Positions 18,178 through 26,734 of a DNA stretch of 64,000 nucleotides are shown here, in pieces. Both the position numbers and the translations under genes were made by a program. The stretch lies in assembly GCF_021172045.1 (NCBI RefSeq), contig NZ_CP087164.1:4216001-4280000 (forward strand), read 5' to 3'. The notes under the pieces were generated by a model. The model was not told the DNA's origin, made no database searches, and saw only the letters and a list, made by a program, of their open reading frames with translations. The DNA is from Capillimicrobium parvum (lineage in GTDB: Bacteria > Actinomycetota > Thermoleophilia > Solirubrobacterales > Solirubrobacteraceae). How positions within the stretch are numbered: the first letter of the stretch is position 1; every line of letters begins with the position of its first letter.

Positions 18178-18456
18178 CTACTCGCCCTTGACCGACTTCT
18201 TGAGGCCCGAACCGGCGGTGAACTTCGGCAGCTTGGCCGCCGCGATGGTGATCTTCTCGCCGGTACGGGGATGCACGCCCTCGCGAGCACCCCGCTCGGT
18301 CACGTGGAACTTCCCGAACCCTGAGAAGTTCACCTCGCCGCCGCGCTTCAGGGTGTCCTGGATGGTGTCGATCACCGCATCGACGGCCTTGCCGGCGTCG
18401 GTCTTGGCCAGACCGGACTTCTGGGCGATGTGATCGACGAACTCGGACTTCGTCAC
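18178..18456 (-). CDS. hup: HU-family DNA-binding protein
   Basis: The 92-residue nucleoid protein has the HU order: TKSEFVDHIAQKSGLAKTDAG, the saddle VNFSGFGKFHVTERGAREG and the DNA-binding arm, here GVHPRTGEKITI in place of the common GRNPxTG. It lacks the long basic C-terminal tail of mycobacterial HupB. The GTG at 18456 is fixed by a strong Shine-Dalgarno (AAGGAGGAG) and by the family N-terminus. Confidence 0.93.
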   Translation of the reverse strand: MTKSEFVDHIAQKSGLAKTDAGKAVDAVIDTIQDTLKRGGEVNFSGFGKFHVTERGAREGVHPRTGEKITIAAAKLPKFTAGSGLKKSVKGE

Positions 18457-18464
18457 GGCTGTTG

Positions 18465-18473
18465 CTCCTCCTT
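18465..18473 (-). promoter_or_regulatory. Shine-Dalgarno of hup
   Basis: AAGGAGGAG on the minus strand, eight bases before the GTG at 18456. It is one of the strongest ribosome sites in the window and rules out the upstream in-frame ATG at 18522. Confidence 0.85.
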
Positions 18474-18625
18474 CGATGACGTACGAGCAGCGATCGAAGC
18501 TAACAGCGCTTGCGGACGCCACTCCCGATGGTTACGCGGAATTTGCGGAGTTTGCGGTTTCGCAGCGGCGCATGATCGCGCCCCCGCCGGACGACTTTCT
18601 GGCGAAGCGCGCAGAATGTCCCGCG

Positions 18626-18766
18626 ATGCCCCTGCCAAGAGCCGCATGGCTGGTCACGGTAGCCGTCGCGCTGATCACCGCGCTGATCGTGTTTCTCAAC
18701 GGCTACACGGGCTATGGCGTCGTGTCGCTCGTGATCGCCGCGTCGGCGGCCATCAACGTGCGCTGA
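18626..18766 (+). CDS. 46-residue membrane protein, function unknown
   Basis: The product starts MPLPRAAWLVTVAVALITAL and has two hydrophobic helices (about 6-23 and 29-43) joined by a short NGYTGYG turn, ending AAINVR. It lies divergent from hup and convergent with the next small gene. Codon use is GC-rich at the third position. I recognise no family; similar tiny two-helix proteins are my recollection for related genomes, not checked. Confidence 0.55.
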   Translation: MPLPRAAWLVTVAVALITALIVFLNGYTGYGVVSLVIAASAAINVR

Positions 18767-18793
18767 GAGCGGCCGTCGAGGCGGTTCCCGCAA

Positions 18794-18961
18794 CTACCAG
18801 CCGAGCACGCGCTCGATCTTGCCGACGCCCCGCTCGACGTCGACCGTCTCCACGTCCTGGTTGCCCCGCGGCCCACGCTGATCGGGCCGCTCCACGCCCG
18901 CGGTCGCGCGATCGTCGCCGCGCTCTCGCGCCTGCTCTGTCGTGTCGTCTGAGTGGGTCAT
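18794..18961 (-). CDS. 55-residue hydrophilic protein, function unknown
   Basis: From the ATG at 18961 the product is a small, charged, probably disordered protein: MTHSDDTTEQARERGDD at the start, a central RPDQRGPRGNQDVETVD and an amphipathic C-terminus ERGVGKIERVLGW. No domain is recognised. An in-frame ATG 33 bases upstream would lengthen it, but the Thr/Asp-rich start looks natural. Confidence 0.5.
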   Translation of the reverse strand: MTHSDDTTEQARERGDDRATAGVERPDQRGPRGNQDVETVDVERGVGKIERVLGW

Positions 18962-19026
18962 CCCCGCAAGCGTCCCCGGACGGCTCAGGGCCAAACGTCG
19001 TCGTGTTCGGCGTCCTCGCGCCGCGG

Positions 19027-19950
19027 TCAGTCGACGATCTCGGTCCCGGGCCGCACCCGGTCGGCCGGCTCGATGTGGATCAGCACGTCGGTGTCGCCGA
19101 GCCGGTCGCGGATCTCGTCCTGGAGCTCGTGCGCGGTGGCGTGCGCCTCCTCGAGCGTCGCACCGGCGCGGAACTGGACGTGCATGTCGACCAGCCGGCG
19201 AGCACCCGCGCGGCGCGCCCGCAGCTTGTGGAAGCCGACGATGCCGCGCGGGCCGAACGACACGACCGCGGCGCGGATGACCTCGAGCTCCTCGGGCGGC
19301 AGCCCCTCGTCGACGAGCACGCGCGTGGAGCGCATCACGATCCGCACGCCGGTCGCGAGGATGGCGGCGGCCACGAGGAGGGCCACGACGGGGTCGAGCC
19401 AGCTCGCGCCCGTGATCTGCACGAGCAGGAGGCCGACGAGCACGCCGACGGAGGTCAGGGCGTCGGTGCGCAGGTGCGCCGCGTCGCCCTCGAGCGCGGG
19501 CGAGCCGGTCTCCCGCGCCCGCCGCGCCAGGACCCCCGACACGACGAGGTTCACCACGATCGTCAGCGCGATGATCACGATGCCGAAGCCGAGCCGCTCG
19601 ACGTCGCCGCCGTTGATCAGCCGCCGCGCGGCCTCGAAGGCGATGACCGCCGAGCCGACGAGGATGAGGACGCCCTCGATCGCGGCCGCGAGGTTCTCGA
19701 TCTTCTCGTGCCCGTAGGGGTGGTTCTCGTCGGCCGGTTCGTCGGCCTTGCGGACCGACACGTACGCGACCACCGACGCGACGAGGTCGATGATCGACTG
19801 CATCGCCTCGGCGAGCAGCGCCACGGATCCGGTGACGATGCCGGCGGCGAACTTCAGGACAATGAGCAGGGAGTTCGACGCGATCGACAGCGCCGCCGCC
19901 CGGCGCTTCACCGGGCCGACGGCGGTCTCCGGGGTCAGCGTCCCAGCCAT
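19027..19950 (-). CDS. cation diffusion facilitator (CDF) metal exporter
   Basis: 307 residues with five to six membrane helices and a cytoplasmic C-terminal domain. Family marks: LLAEAMQSIIDLVASVVAYVS in helix 2, the DENHPYGHEKIENLAA loop, and HLRTDALTSVGV with the HxxxD metal pair in helix 5. The C-terminal part ends with the typical HIEPAD. It exports a divalent metal such as Zn, Fe, Co or Mn against protons; the metal is not evident. The start overlaps the end of the XTP pyrophosphatase gene by 16 bp. Confidence 0.9.
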   Translation of the reverse strand: MAGTLTPETAVGPVKRRAAALSIASNSLLIVLKFAAGIVTGSVALLAEAMQSIIDLVASVVAYVSVRKADEPADENHPYGHEKIENLAAAIEGVLILVGSAVIAFEAARRLINGGDVERLGFGIVIIALTIVVNLVVSGVLARRARETGSPALEGDAAHLRTDALTSVGVLVGLLLVQITGASWLDPVVALLVAAAILATGVRIVMRSTRVLVDEGLPPEELEVIRAAVVSFGPRGIVGFHKLRARRAGARRLVDMHVQFRAGATLEEAHATAHELQDEIRDRLGDTDVLIHIEPADRVRPGTEIVD

Positions 19951-20501
19951 GCCCGCAGGAGTCGCGCGGCGCGGCCGCGGTGGCTGATGGCGTCCTTCTC
20001 GTCCGGCGAGAGCTCGGCCATCGTGCGGTCAGGGTGCTCGTCGGGGACGAACGCGGGGTCGTAGCCGAAGCCGCCCACCCCGCGGGGCTCGGCGGCGAGG
20101 GTGCCCGTGCAGCGGCCCTCGAAGACCTTCTCGACGCCGCGGGCGGGATCGACGTAGGCGATCGCGCAGACGTAGGCGAGGCCGCTGCCGGCGGGCGCCT
20201 CGCGCAGGAGCTTGGCGAGGTTCTCCTCGTCGGTCGCGTCCTCGCCGGCGTGTCGGGCCGAGCGCACGCCCGGCGCCCCGCCGAGCGCCGCGGCCTCGAT
20301 GCCGGAGTCGTCGGCGACGGCCGGCCCGCCGGCCGCCGCGGCGGCCGCGCGCGCCTTGCCGAGCGCGTTGTCGGCGAACGTCTCCCCCGTCTCGGGCGGG
20401 AGCGTGACCTCCTCGGGGAGGGGACGCAGCTCGTGGGGCGCCAGAAGCGCGGCCAGCTCGCGGACCTTGTGGGCGTTGCGGGTGGCGAGGACGAGCGTCA
20501 T
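19935..20501 (-). CDS. rdgB: XTP/dITP pyrophosphatase (HAM1 family)
   Basis: Hydrolyses ITP, XTP and deaminated deoxy forms to keep them out of DNA and RNA. 188 residues: LVLATRNAHKVREL at the N-terminus, GETFADNALGKARAAA, VADDSGIEAAALGGAPGVRSARHAG, GGFGYDPAFVPD and the C-terminal SHRGRAARLL. The ATG at 20501 matches the family start. It follows rph, the common rph-rdgB pairing. Confidence 0.93.
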   Translation of the reverse strand: MTLVLATRNAHKVRELAALLAPHELRPLPEEVTLPPETGETFADNALGKARAAAAAAGGPAVADDSGIEAAALGGAPGVRSARHAGEDATDEENLAKLLREAPAGSGLAYVCAIAYVDPARGVEKVFEGRCTGTLAAEPRGVGGFGYDPAFVPDEHPDRTMAELSPDEKDAISHRGRAARLLRAWLGR

Positions 20502-20554
20502 GGGACGGGATCGAGCGTAGGACCGCGCGCGCACGACGCGCGCCGAGCAGTGCG

Positions 20555-21295
20555 TCAGGAGGCGGCCGCGGCGACCGCGTCTTCCTGGACGGCCCGCAGG
20601 TGCTCGATGCCGACTGCGGCGAGCGCGAGCAGGTCGTCGAGATGCGCCCGCGAGAGCGGCGTGCGCTCGGCCGTCGCCTGGACCTCGATGAGCCCGCCGT
20701 CGCCGGTCATGACGACGTTGGCGTCGACCTCCGCCGTCGAGTCCTCGGCGTAGTCGAGGTCGACGACCGGCGTGCCCTCGACGATCCCGCAGGAGATCGC
20801 CGCGACCGACCCGTTCAGCGGGCTGGCCGCGAGCTTGCCCTCGGCGATCAGGCGCCGGCAGGCCAGGTCGAGCGCCACGAAGGCCCCGGTGATCGACGCG
20901 CAGCGGGTGCCGCCGTCGGCGGTCAGCACATCGCAGTCGAGCCAGACCGTGCGCTCGCCGAGCGCCTGGAAGTCGATGACGCCGCGCAGCGAACGGCCGA
21001 TGAGCCGCTGGATCTCCACGGTGCGGCCGTCGGGCCGGCCCTTGGACACGTCGCGCGCCTTGCGCTCGCCCGTCGACGCGGGGAGCATCCCGTACTCCGC
21101 GGTGACCCAGCCGGTGCCGCGGCCGGCCATCCAGCGCGGCACCGACTCCTCGACGGACGCCGTGCAGATCACGCGCGTCTCGCCCTGGGTGATGAGCGCG
21201 GAGCCGGTCGCCGACGGGACGAAGCCGGGGTCGATGCGGGTCGGGCGCACGCCATCGGGATCGCGGCCGTACGAGCGGGAACTCATGGCGCGCAT
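20555..21295 (-). CDS. rph: ribonuclease PH
   Basis: Phosphate-dependent 3'-5' exoribonuclease that trims tRNA ends. The 246 residues carry GRDPDGVRPTRIDPGF, the RNA-binding VTAEYGMLPASTGERKARD, IQRLIGRSLRGVID with its conserved Arg pair, DCDVLTADGGTRCASITGA and VDLDYAEDSTAEVDANVVMTGDGGLIEVQATAE. Two close ATGs exist (21295 and 21286); neither has a clear ribosome site. The rdgB gene follows 53 bases later. Confidence 0.94.
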   Translation of the reverse strand: MRAMSSRSYGRDPDGVRPTRIDPGFVPSATGSALITQGETRVICTASVEESVPRWMAGRGTGWVTAEYGMLPASTGERKARDVSKGRPDGRTVEIQRLIGRSLRGVIDFQALGERTVWLDCDVLTADGGTRCASITGAFVALDLACRRLIAEGKLAASPLNGSVAAISCGIVEGTPVVDLDYAEDSTAEVDANVVMTGDGGLIEVQATAERTPLSRAHLDDLLALAAVGIEHLRAVQEDAVAAAAS

Positions 21296-21331
21296 GTTCC
21301 CAGACCCCGCCGGGCGGAGCGGCGCCGCCGC

Positions 21332-21362
21332 GGGCGGGCGCCGGCAGACCCGGCGCCCGCCC
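21332..21362 (-). terminator. 13-bp perfect-stem hairpin after the Flp pilin gene
   Basis: Perfect 13-base arms at 21332-21344 and 21350-21362 around a CAGAC loop, eight bases after the pilin stop. There is no T-tract, but in GC-rich actinobacteria such strong hairpins often terminate alone. It separates the pilin transcript from rph. Confidence 0.65.
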
Positions 21363-21370
21363 TGCCGCGG

Positions 21371-21598
21371 TTACTTGCCGCTGCCGAGCCCCTCGATGGC
21401 GTTCTGGAGCTTGTCGGTGACCTTCTTGCCGATCCCGTCGCCGTGAAAGCCCTCGCCGTAGACGACGACCGCCCCGATCACGCCGGCGATCAGCAGGATC
21501 AGGCCGACGTACTCGACCGTCCCCTGTCCCCGCTCGTCGTCGCGCAGCATCACCAGCGCCGCATGCGCCCGCACCGCGAGCTCGTACACCTGGGTCAT
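21371..21598 (-). CDS. Flp-family type IVb pilin-like protein
   Basis: 75 residues: a short N-terminal leader, then RGQGTVEY followed by one hydrophobic helix (VGLILLIAGVIGAVVVYG) and a short polar tail. The G|xxxxEY pattern is the Flp prepilin cleavage site, with Glu5 and Tyr6 of the mature pilin present. The ribosome site GGGGAGG stands just before the ATG. No tad assembly genes (TadA ATPase, TadB/C, TadV peptidase) lie nearby, so assembly partners must be elsewhere or the protein acts differently. Confidence 0.8.
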   Translation of the reverse strand: MTQVYELAVRAHAALVMLRDDERGQGTVEYVGLILLIAGVIGAVVVYGEGFHGDGIGKKVTDKLQNAIEGLGSGK

Positions 21599-21685
21599 GT
21601 TGACCTCCCCGTCGAAGTGACATCGACTGCGATCCTGGGCAGGCGCGCGTCACGGAACCAGACGCGTCCGTTACGACTTCGTCAC

Positions 21686-22615
21686 ATGCGAGCCCTGGTG
21701 GTCTCAAACATGCGGCCCGATGCCGCCCATCCGGCTCGCGGGAGCTTCGTCCGCGACCAGGTGGCGGCGCTGCGACGGCGCGCCGAGCTGGACGTCGACC
21801 TCGTCGAGGGCGAGCCCGGCGTCGCCGGGTACGCCCGCCTCGCCGCCGAGCTGCGCGGGCGGCGCGGCTACGACGTCGTCCACGCCCACTTCGGCCTCAC
21901 CGCCTGGCCGGCGCTCGTCGTCCGCGGCGCCCGCCGCGCGGTCACGCTGCACGGCACGGACGTCCGCCACCCCCGGTCCGGCCGCCTCACCCGCGCCGTC
22001 CTGCCGCGCTACGACCTCGTCGCGGCGGTCTCCGAGTCGCTGGCCGCCGAGCTCGGCCGGCCCGGGGTCCGCGTCCTGCCGTGCGGCATCGACGTCGAGC
22101 GCTTCAGGCCGATCGCCCGCGACGAGGCGCGCCGGCGCCTGGGCCTGCCGCCCGACCGCCCGCTGGTCCTCTTCCCGGCGGACCCGGCCCGGCCCGTCAA
22201 GCGCGCGGATCGAGCGCGCGAGCTCGCCGCCGACGCGGGGGCCGAGCTCATCGCGCTCGGGTTCACGACGCCCGCCGACGTGGCCCTCTGGATGAACGCG
22301 GCGAACGCCGTGCTGGTGCCGTCGGATGCGGAGGGGTTCGGGCTCGTCGCGCTCGAGGCGCTCGCGTGCGAGGTCCCGGTGCTCGCCACGCCGGTGGGGA
22401 TCCACCCCGAGGCGCTGGCCGGGATCGACGGCGTCCTCTGCGCGCCGTACGACCGCGAGCGCTGGGGCGCCGCGCTGGCGCCGCTGCTGGCCGCGCCGGA
22501 TCCGCGCGTGGCCGGGCGCGAGCGGGCCGCGCGCTGGAGCACCGACGCGATGGCGCAGCGGGTCGCGACGGCATGGGCGCAGCTGGTCGGCGGCGCGGGC
22601 GCCGGGCCCGGCTGA
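21686..22615 (+). CDS. GT4-type glycosyltransferase
   Basis: 309 residues with the GT-B layout: the N-terminal domain has MRALVVSNMRPDAAHPARGSFVRDQ-type start and VHAHFGLTAWPAL, VTLHGTDVRHP; the C-terminal domain has LPCGIDVERF and the donor site DAEGFGLVALEALACEVPVLATPVG with the E-x7-E motif. It transfers a sugar from a nucleotide-sugar donor to an unknown acceptor. The linking region is shorter than in most GT4 enzymes. It is divergent from the pilin gene and stands alone. Confidence 0.85.
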   Translation: MRALVVSNMRPDAAHPARGSFVRDQVAALRRRAELDVDLVEGEPGVAGYARLAAELRGRRGYDVVHAHFGLTAWPALVVRGARRAVTLHGTDVRHPRSGRLTRAVLPRYDLVAAVSESLAAELGRPGVRVLPCGIDVERFRPIARDEARRRLGLPPDRPLVLFPADPARPVKRADRARELAADAGAELIALGFTTPADVALWMNAANAVLVPSDAEGFGLVALEALACEVPVLATPVGIHPEALAGIDGVLCAPYDRERWGAALAPLLAAPDPRVAGRERAARWSTDAMAQRVATAWAQLVGGAGAGPG

Positions 22616-22766
22616 CCGCGCCAGCGGCCTGCAGCGAGCCGGGCGGCCGGTCACCCGCGGCCCGCGCAGGCCGGGGCGCGGTCGTCTCCCGGGGCCCGCG
22701 GCGAGCGGTCCGGGACGCCCGCGGCCGACGCCGGAGACGGCGGGACCGGCCACTACGCTCTGGCCG

Positions 22767-23549
22767 ATGGCCGGACCATTCGCACGCCTGCGCCGGGGAG
22801 GGGACGCGGAGGCCGAAGCTGCCACCTCGTTCGAGACGGCGACCGACGCCACCGCCGGCGACGCGGGCACGAACCCGAAGACCGAGTTGACCGCCGCCCC
22901 GCCGACCGAGGTCATCGGCGCCGTCATGGCCACGCCCGGCGACGGCGCGCGCGCCACAGCCGACACCGCGGTGCTGGCGGCCGTCGTGGAGCAGGCGCCC
23001 CCCGAGGCCGCGGCGGCGGGCACCGAGCTCGTCCCCGCCGACCTGCCGCCCGACGCCGCGGCCCCGGCCGACCAGCCCGCGGGCACCGAACCCGCCACGG
23101 AGCCGGCCGCGCCCACGTTCCTCGCGCGCGGCCGCATGCGCCGCCGCCTGCGCTACGTGCGCCGGGCCCGCGAGGTCGCGCTGCGCGACCTCGGCGGCCT
23201 CGTGTTCGACATGCACCGCTTCGGGCGCGACCGCAACGACCTGGTCGACCAGAAGCTCACCGCCCTGAGCGCGCTCGATGCCGAGATGCGCGCGCTCGGC
23301 CAGGCGCTCGAGGATCCCGACGGCGTCACCGTCCTGCGCGAGCCGGGTCTCGCGAGCTGCGCGCGCTGCGGCGCCCTGCACGCGAGCGACGCGCACTTCT
23401 GCTCGACCTGCGGCCTGCCGGTCGGCAAGGGTGCCGGCCTGCCCGCGGGACCGACCTTCGCCGGACCGGCACCCAGCCCGGCCGCCGCCGCGCCCGCCGC
23501 CGACGGACCGACGGCGGGCGGTGAGCCGCCGGCGCCGCCGCCGTCGTGA
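22767..23549 (+). CDS. zinc-ribbon protein with disordered N-terminus
   Basis: 260 residues. Residues 1-115 are Ala/Pro/Thr/Glu-rich and look disordered. A basic, helical middle (about 120-180: RMRRRLRYVRRAREVALRDLGGLVFDMHRFG, given here only in part as RMRRRLRYVRRARE) precedes one zinc ribbon (CARCGALHASDAHFCSTCG, about 200-218). A Pro/Ala-rich tail ends the protein. Function unknown. Its stop overlaps the GTG of the next zinc-ribbon gene (GTGA), so the two are coupled. Confidence 0.75.
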   Translation: MAGPFARLRRGGDAEAEAATSFETATDATAGDAGTNPKTELTAAPPTEVIGAVMATPGDGARATADTAVLAAVVEQAPPEAAAAGTELVPADLPPDAAAPADQPAGTEPATEPAAPTFLARGRMRRRLRYVRRAREVALRDLGGLVFDMHRFGRDRNDLVDQKLTALSALDAEMRALGQALEDPDGVTVLREPGLASCARCGALHASDAHFCSTCGLPVGKGAGLPAGPTFAGPAPSPAAAAPAADGPTAGGEPPAPPPS

Positions 23550-24121
23550 GCGCAGGCGACCAGCAGCCGCCGCCCGACCGCGGGCCGGACTCGAGCGAGA
23601 CGGACCAGGACCAGACCCCGAGCGCCGGCCTGCCCGCGCCGCCGCCTGCCCCGCCCGCTCGCTGCCCGCGCTGCGGCACCGGCCTCGAGCCCGGCCAGGA
23701 GTGGTGCCTGAGCTGCGGGACGGCCGCGCGCACCGTCATCGCGCCCACTCCGAACTGGCGGCTGCCGATCGCGGTCGTCGCGGTCGCCGCGGTGCTGTGC
23801 GGAGCAGCGCTCGCCTGGGCGTTCGTCGCGCTGACCGACAACGACGCCGACGTCCGCGCCGCCACGCAGGCGACGGCCACGTCCACCCCCTCGGCGACGA
23901 CCGTGACGACCGGCACCGCGCCGGTCACCCCCGCCCCGGACCCGACGACGACGACGGGCGCCACGCCCACGCCCACCCCGGCGCCGGCGCCGACGCCGAC
24001 CAGCCCCGGCCCGACCGCGACGACCGGCGTCCCCACCCCACCGTCCGACGCCACGAGCCCCGGCCCGACGGCCACCACCGGCGTCCCCACGCCGGACACC
24101 GGCGCGACGCCCGGCGGCTGA
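23546..24121 (+). CDS. zinc-ribbon membrane protein with Thr/Pro-rich tail
   Basis: 191 residues: a zinc ribbon (CPRCGTGLEPGQEWCLSCG, about 40-58), one transmembrane helix (about 72-98, LPIAVVAVAAVLCGAALAWAF), then an extracellular Thr/Pro/Ala-rich tail with repeated SPGPTATTGVPTP units, probably cell-wall spanning. The ribbon should face the cytoplasm. The arrangement suits a partner of the preceding ribbon protein. It converges with the deacetylase gene seven bases away. Confidence 0.75.
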   Translation: MSAGDQQPPPDRGPDSSETDQDQTPSAGLPAPPPAPPARCPRCGTGLEPGQEWCLSCGTAARTVIAPTPNWRLPIAVVAVAAVLCGAALAWAFVALTDNDADVRAATQATATSTPSATTVTTGTAPVTPAPDPTTTTGATPTPTPAPAPTPTSPGPTATTGVPTPPSDATSPGPTATTGVPTPDTGATPGG

Positions 24122-24128
24122 GCCGCGC

Positions 24129-25160
24129 CTACACCCGGTGCCCGAGCGCCGGCCAGATCCCGCCGGCCAGGCGCTCCTGCGCACGCAGCGCCAGCGGATG
24201 GACGGCGACGTCGGGCGGGGCCGCGGGCGCGACTCCCGAGAGGACGCTCATCACCTCCGCCACCGAGCTCGACAGCGCCTCGAGGTCGTAGCCGCCCTCC
24301 AGCACGCAGGCCAGGGGCACGCCCGCGCCGGCGCACGCGTCGCGCATCAGCGCCGCCATCGTCGCGAACCCGCCGTCGGTGACCTCGCACCCCGCCAGCG
24401 GGTCGCGGGCATGCGCGTCGAAGCCCGCCGACACCAGGACGAGCCCCGGCTCGAAGGCCCGCACGAGCGGTGCCGCCACGTGCGCGACCATCGACGTCCA
24501 CACGTCGTCGCCCGACCCGCCCGGCACCGGCAGGTTGACCGTGTAGCCGTCGCCGTCGCCGACGCCGCGGTCGGATGCCGGCCCCGTCCCCGGATACAGC
24601 GGCGACTCGTGGATCGAGACGAACAGCACCTCGTCGGTCGCGGCGAAGACGTCGTTCGTCCCGTTGCCGTGGTGGACGTCCCAGTCGAGGATCATCACCC
24701 GCTGCACGCCGAGGGTCGCCAGCGCATGCCGTGCGGCCACCGCGACGCTGTTGAACAGGCAGAAGCCCATCGCCTTCGCCGGCTCGGCGTGGTGCCCGGG
24801 CGGCCGGTGGGCGCTGAACGCGCATCCCGCCTCGCCGGACACGACCAGCGACGCCGCGGCGCAGGCGCCGCCGGCGCCGTGCAGCGCCGCCTCGTAGGAG
24901 CGGGCGCTCACCACGGTGTCGAGGTCGATCGCGCCGCCGCCCTGCGCGCACAGGTCGCGGATCCAGTCGACGTACGCCTGCGGGTGCACCCGCAGCAGCT
25001 GCTCGACCGTCGCCTCCGGGGACTCCGCGCGGTCCCAGCCGAGCCAGCGGCGCAGCGAGAGCTCGCGCTCGATCGCCTCCAGCCGCGCCGCCTGCTCTGG
25101 GTGCGGCCCGGGATCGTGCGCGAGCGACGAGGCGTGGCTGAGGAAGACGGGCGCGCTCAC
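24129..25160 (-). CDS. histone deacetylase / AcuC-family deacetylase
   Basis: 343 residues from the GTG at 25160. The HDAC-like zinc hydrolase motifs are complete: HRPPGHHAEPAKAMGFCLFN with the catalytic His pair, LDWDVHHGNGT with the metal Asp and His, VSAGFDAHARDPL and the late LEGGYDL. Bacterial members deacetylate proteins (AcuC) or acetylated polyamines; which applies is not visible. An ATG at 25184 would overlap the divergent nadB start, so the GTG leaving a 22-bp gap is preferred. Confidence 0.87.
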   Translation of the reverse strand: MSAPVFLSHASSLAHDPGPHPEQAARLEAIERELSLRRWLGWDRAESPEATVEQLLRVHPQAYVDWIRDLCAQGGGAIDLDTVVSARSYEAALHGAGGACAAASLVVSGEAGCAFSAHRPPGHHAEPAKAMGFCLFNSVAVAARHALATLGVQRVMILDWDVHHGNGTNDVFAATDEVLFVSIHESPLYPGTGPASDRGVGDGDGYTVNLPVPGGSGDDVWTSMVAHVAAPLVRAFEPGLVLVSAGFDAHARDPLAGCEVTDGGFATMAALMRDACAGAGVPLACVLEGGYDLEALSSSVAEVMSVLSGVAPAAPPDVAVHPLALRAQERLAGGIWPALGHRV

Positions 25161-25182
25161 GCGGCTACGGTACTTGCCGCAC

Positions 25183-26649
25183 ATGTCCGGGTCACCCGCG
25201 AACGCCCCGCTGCGAGCGGACGTCACCGTCGTGGGCGCGGGTGCGGCCGGCCTGTTCACCGCGCTCACCGCCGCGAGCGCCGGAGCGCAGGTCGCGCTGG
25301 TCTCCGCCACCCCCCTGGCCCAGACCGCCAGCTACTGGGCGCAGGGCGGCCTCGCCGCCGCGCTCGCCGCCGACGACTCGCCCGCTCTGCACCTCGAGGA
25401 CACCGAGCGCGCCGGCCGCGGGATCGTCCGCCACAGCGCCGCAGAGGTCCTCTGCCGCGAAGCGGCGGACCGCGTCCACGAGCTCGTCGCGCTCGGCGTG
25501 CGCTTCGACGCCGACCGCCACGGCCGCCTCGCGCTGGGGCTGGAGGGCGGGCACTCGATCCGCCGCGTCGTGCACGCGGGCGGCAGCGCGACCGGCCGGC
25601 GCCTCGTGCGCCAGCTCTCCGCCCTCGCCGTCGAGGATCCGCGCGTCACCGTCCTCGAGCGCTCCCGCGCGGTCCGGATCTGGACGGGAGACGACGGCGC
25701 CTGCCGCGGGCTCGTCCTCGAGGACGGCCGCGCGATCGCCTCGCGCGGCGTCGTCCTGTGCACCGGCGGCACCGCCGCGCTGTGGGCAAGGACGACGAAC
25801 CCGCCGGGCTCGCTCGGCTTCGGCCTGATGCTCGCCCACCGCGTCGGCGCCCGGCTCGCCGACCTCGAGTTCATGCAGTTCCACCCCACCGCGGTGACCG
25901 GGGTGCGCGGCCGCGAGGGCTTCCTCATCACCGAGGCGATCCGGGGCGAGGGCGCCACGCTGCACGGCGCCGGCGGCAAGCGCTTCGTCGAGGAGCTGCT
26001 GCCCCGCGACGAGGTCTCGCGGGCCGTCCACGAGGAGATGGAGCGCACCGGCGCGCCGTCCGTCGGCCTCGACATGCGCGCCATCGACCCGACCCTGTTC
26101 CCGAACGTCGTCGCCGCGCTCCAGGACGCCGGCCTCGACCCGACGCGAGAGCGCATCCCGGTCTCCCCGGCCGCGCACTACGGGATGGGCGGGATCGTGA
26201 CCGACCTGGACGGGCGCTCGACCGTCGCCGGCCTGTACGCGGTCGGCGAGACCGCCTGCACCGGCCTGCACGGCGCGAACCGCCTCGCCTCGAACTCGCT
26301 GACCGAGTGCTGCGTGTACGGCGGCCGGGCGGCCCGCGCGGCGCTCGACGACCCGGTCCCGGGCGATGCGCCGGTGCCCGAGGACGTCGCCCGGCTGCCG
26401 GAGCCGGGCCGCGAGACGAAGGACGCGCTGTGGCGCCATGCGGGCATCGTGCGCAACCACGACGACCTCGCGACGCTGCTGCTCGACCCCTATCCGCTCG
26501 CGCGGCTCATCGCCGCCAACGCGCTGCTGCGCGAGGAGAGCCGCGGGGCGCACCTGCGCTCGGACTTCCCCGACCTCGACCCCGCTCTCGACCGCCATCA
26601 CACGGTCATCGCGCCCGGCGTAGCACCCACGTTCGAGCGCTGGGACTGA
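25183..26649 (+). CDS. nadB: L-aspartate oxidase
   Basis: FAD enzyme that makes iminoaspartate, the first step of NAD synthesis. 488 residues: VVGAGAAGLFTALTAA dinucleotide fold at the start, SYWAQGGLAAAL, DLEFMQFHPTAV, GLYAVGETACTGLHGANRLASNSL and the C-terminal helical domain. The sequence HYGMGGI in the substrate loop favours NadB over succinate dehydrogenase flavoprotein, as does the absence of Fe-S subunits. nadA and nadC are not nearby, which is unusual. Confidence 0.9.
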   Translation: MSGSPANAPLRADVTVVGAGAAGLFTALTAASAGAQVALVSATPLAQTASYWAQGGLAAALAADDSPALHLEDTERAGRGIVRHSAAEVLCREAADRVHELVALGVRFDADRHGRLALGLEGGHSIRRVVHAGGSATGRRLVRQLSALAVEDPRVTVLERSRAVRIWTGDDGACRGLVLEDGRAIASRGVVLCTGGTAALWARTTNPPGSLGFGLMLAHRVGARLADLEFMQFHPTAVTGVRGREGFLITEAIRGEGATLHGAGGKRFVEELLPRDEVSRAVHEEMERTGAPSVGLDMRAIDPTLFPNVVAALQDAGLDPTRERIPVSPAAHYGMGGIVTDLDGRSTVAGLYAVGETACTGLHGANRLASNSLTECCVYGGRAARAALDDPVPGDAPVPEDVARLPEPGRETKDALWRHAGIVRNHDDLATLLLDPYPLARLIAANALLREESRGAHLRSDFPDLDPALDRHHTVIAPGVAPTFERWD

Positions 26650-26651
26650 AA

Positions 26652-26666
26652 CGGCTTAACCCAAGC
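26652..26666 (+). promoter_or_regulatory. CGGCTTAACCCAAGC motif shared with 59856-59870
   Basis: Lies three bases after the nadB stop and about 70 bases before the next gene. A 13/15 match (CGGTTAAACCCAAGC, minus strand) occurs upstream of the degenerate GGDEF gene at 59 kb. Both sites are followed or flanked by CACATCG sequences. It could be an operator or an alternative-sigma element. Confidence 0.35.
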
Positions 26667-26734
26667 TCAACACATCGCGGGCTGTTCTTCACATCGGGAG
26701 TGCATCTTGGGCGCACCCCTGGAGAGAGGTTTGC

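Noticed and set aside
25161-25184. ATG start of the deacetylase at 25184
   Set aside because: It overlaps the nadB start on the other strand and adds residues before the conserved region.
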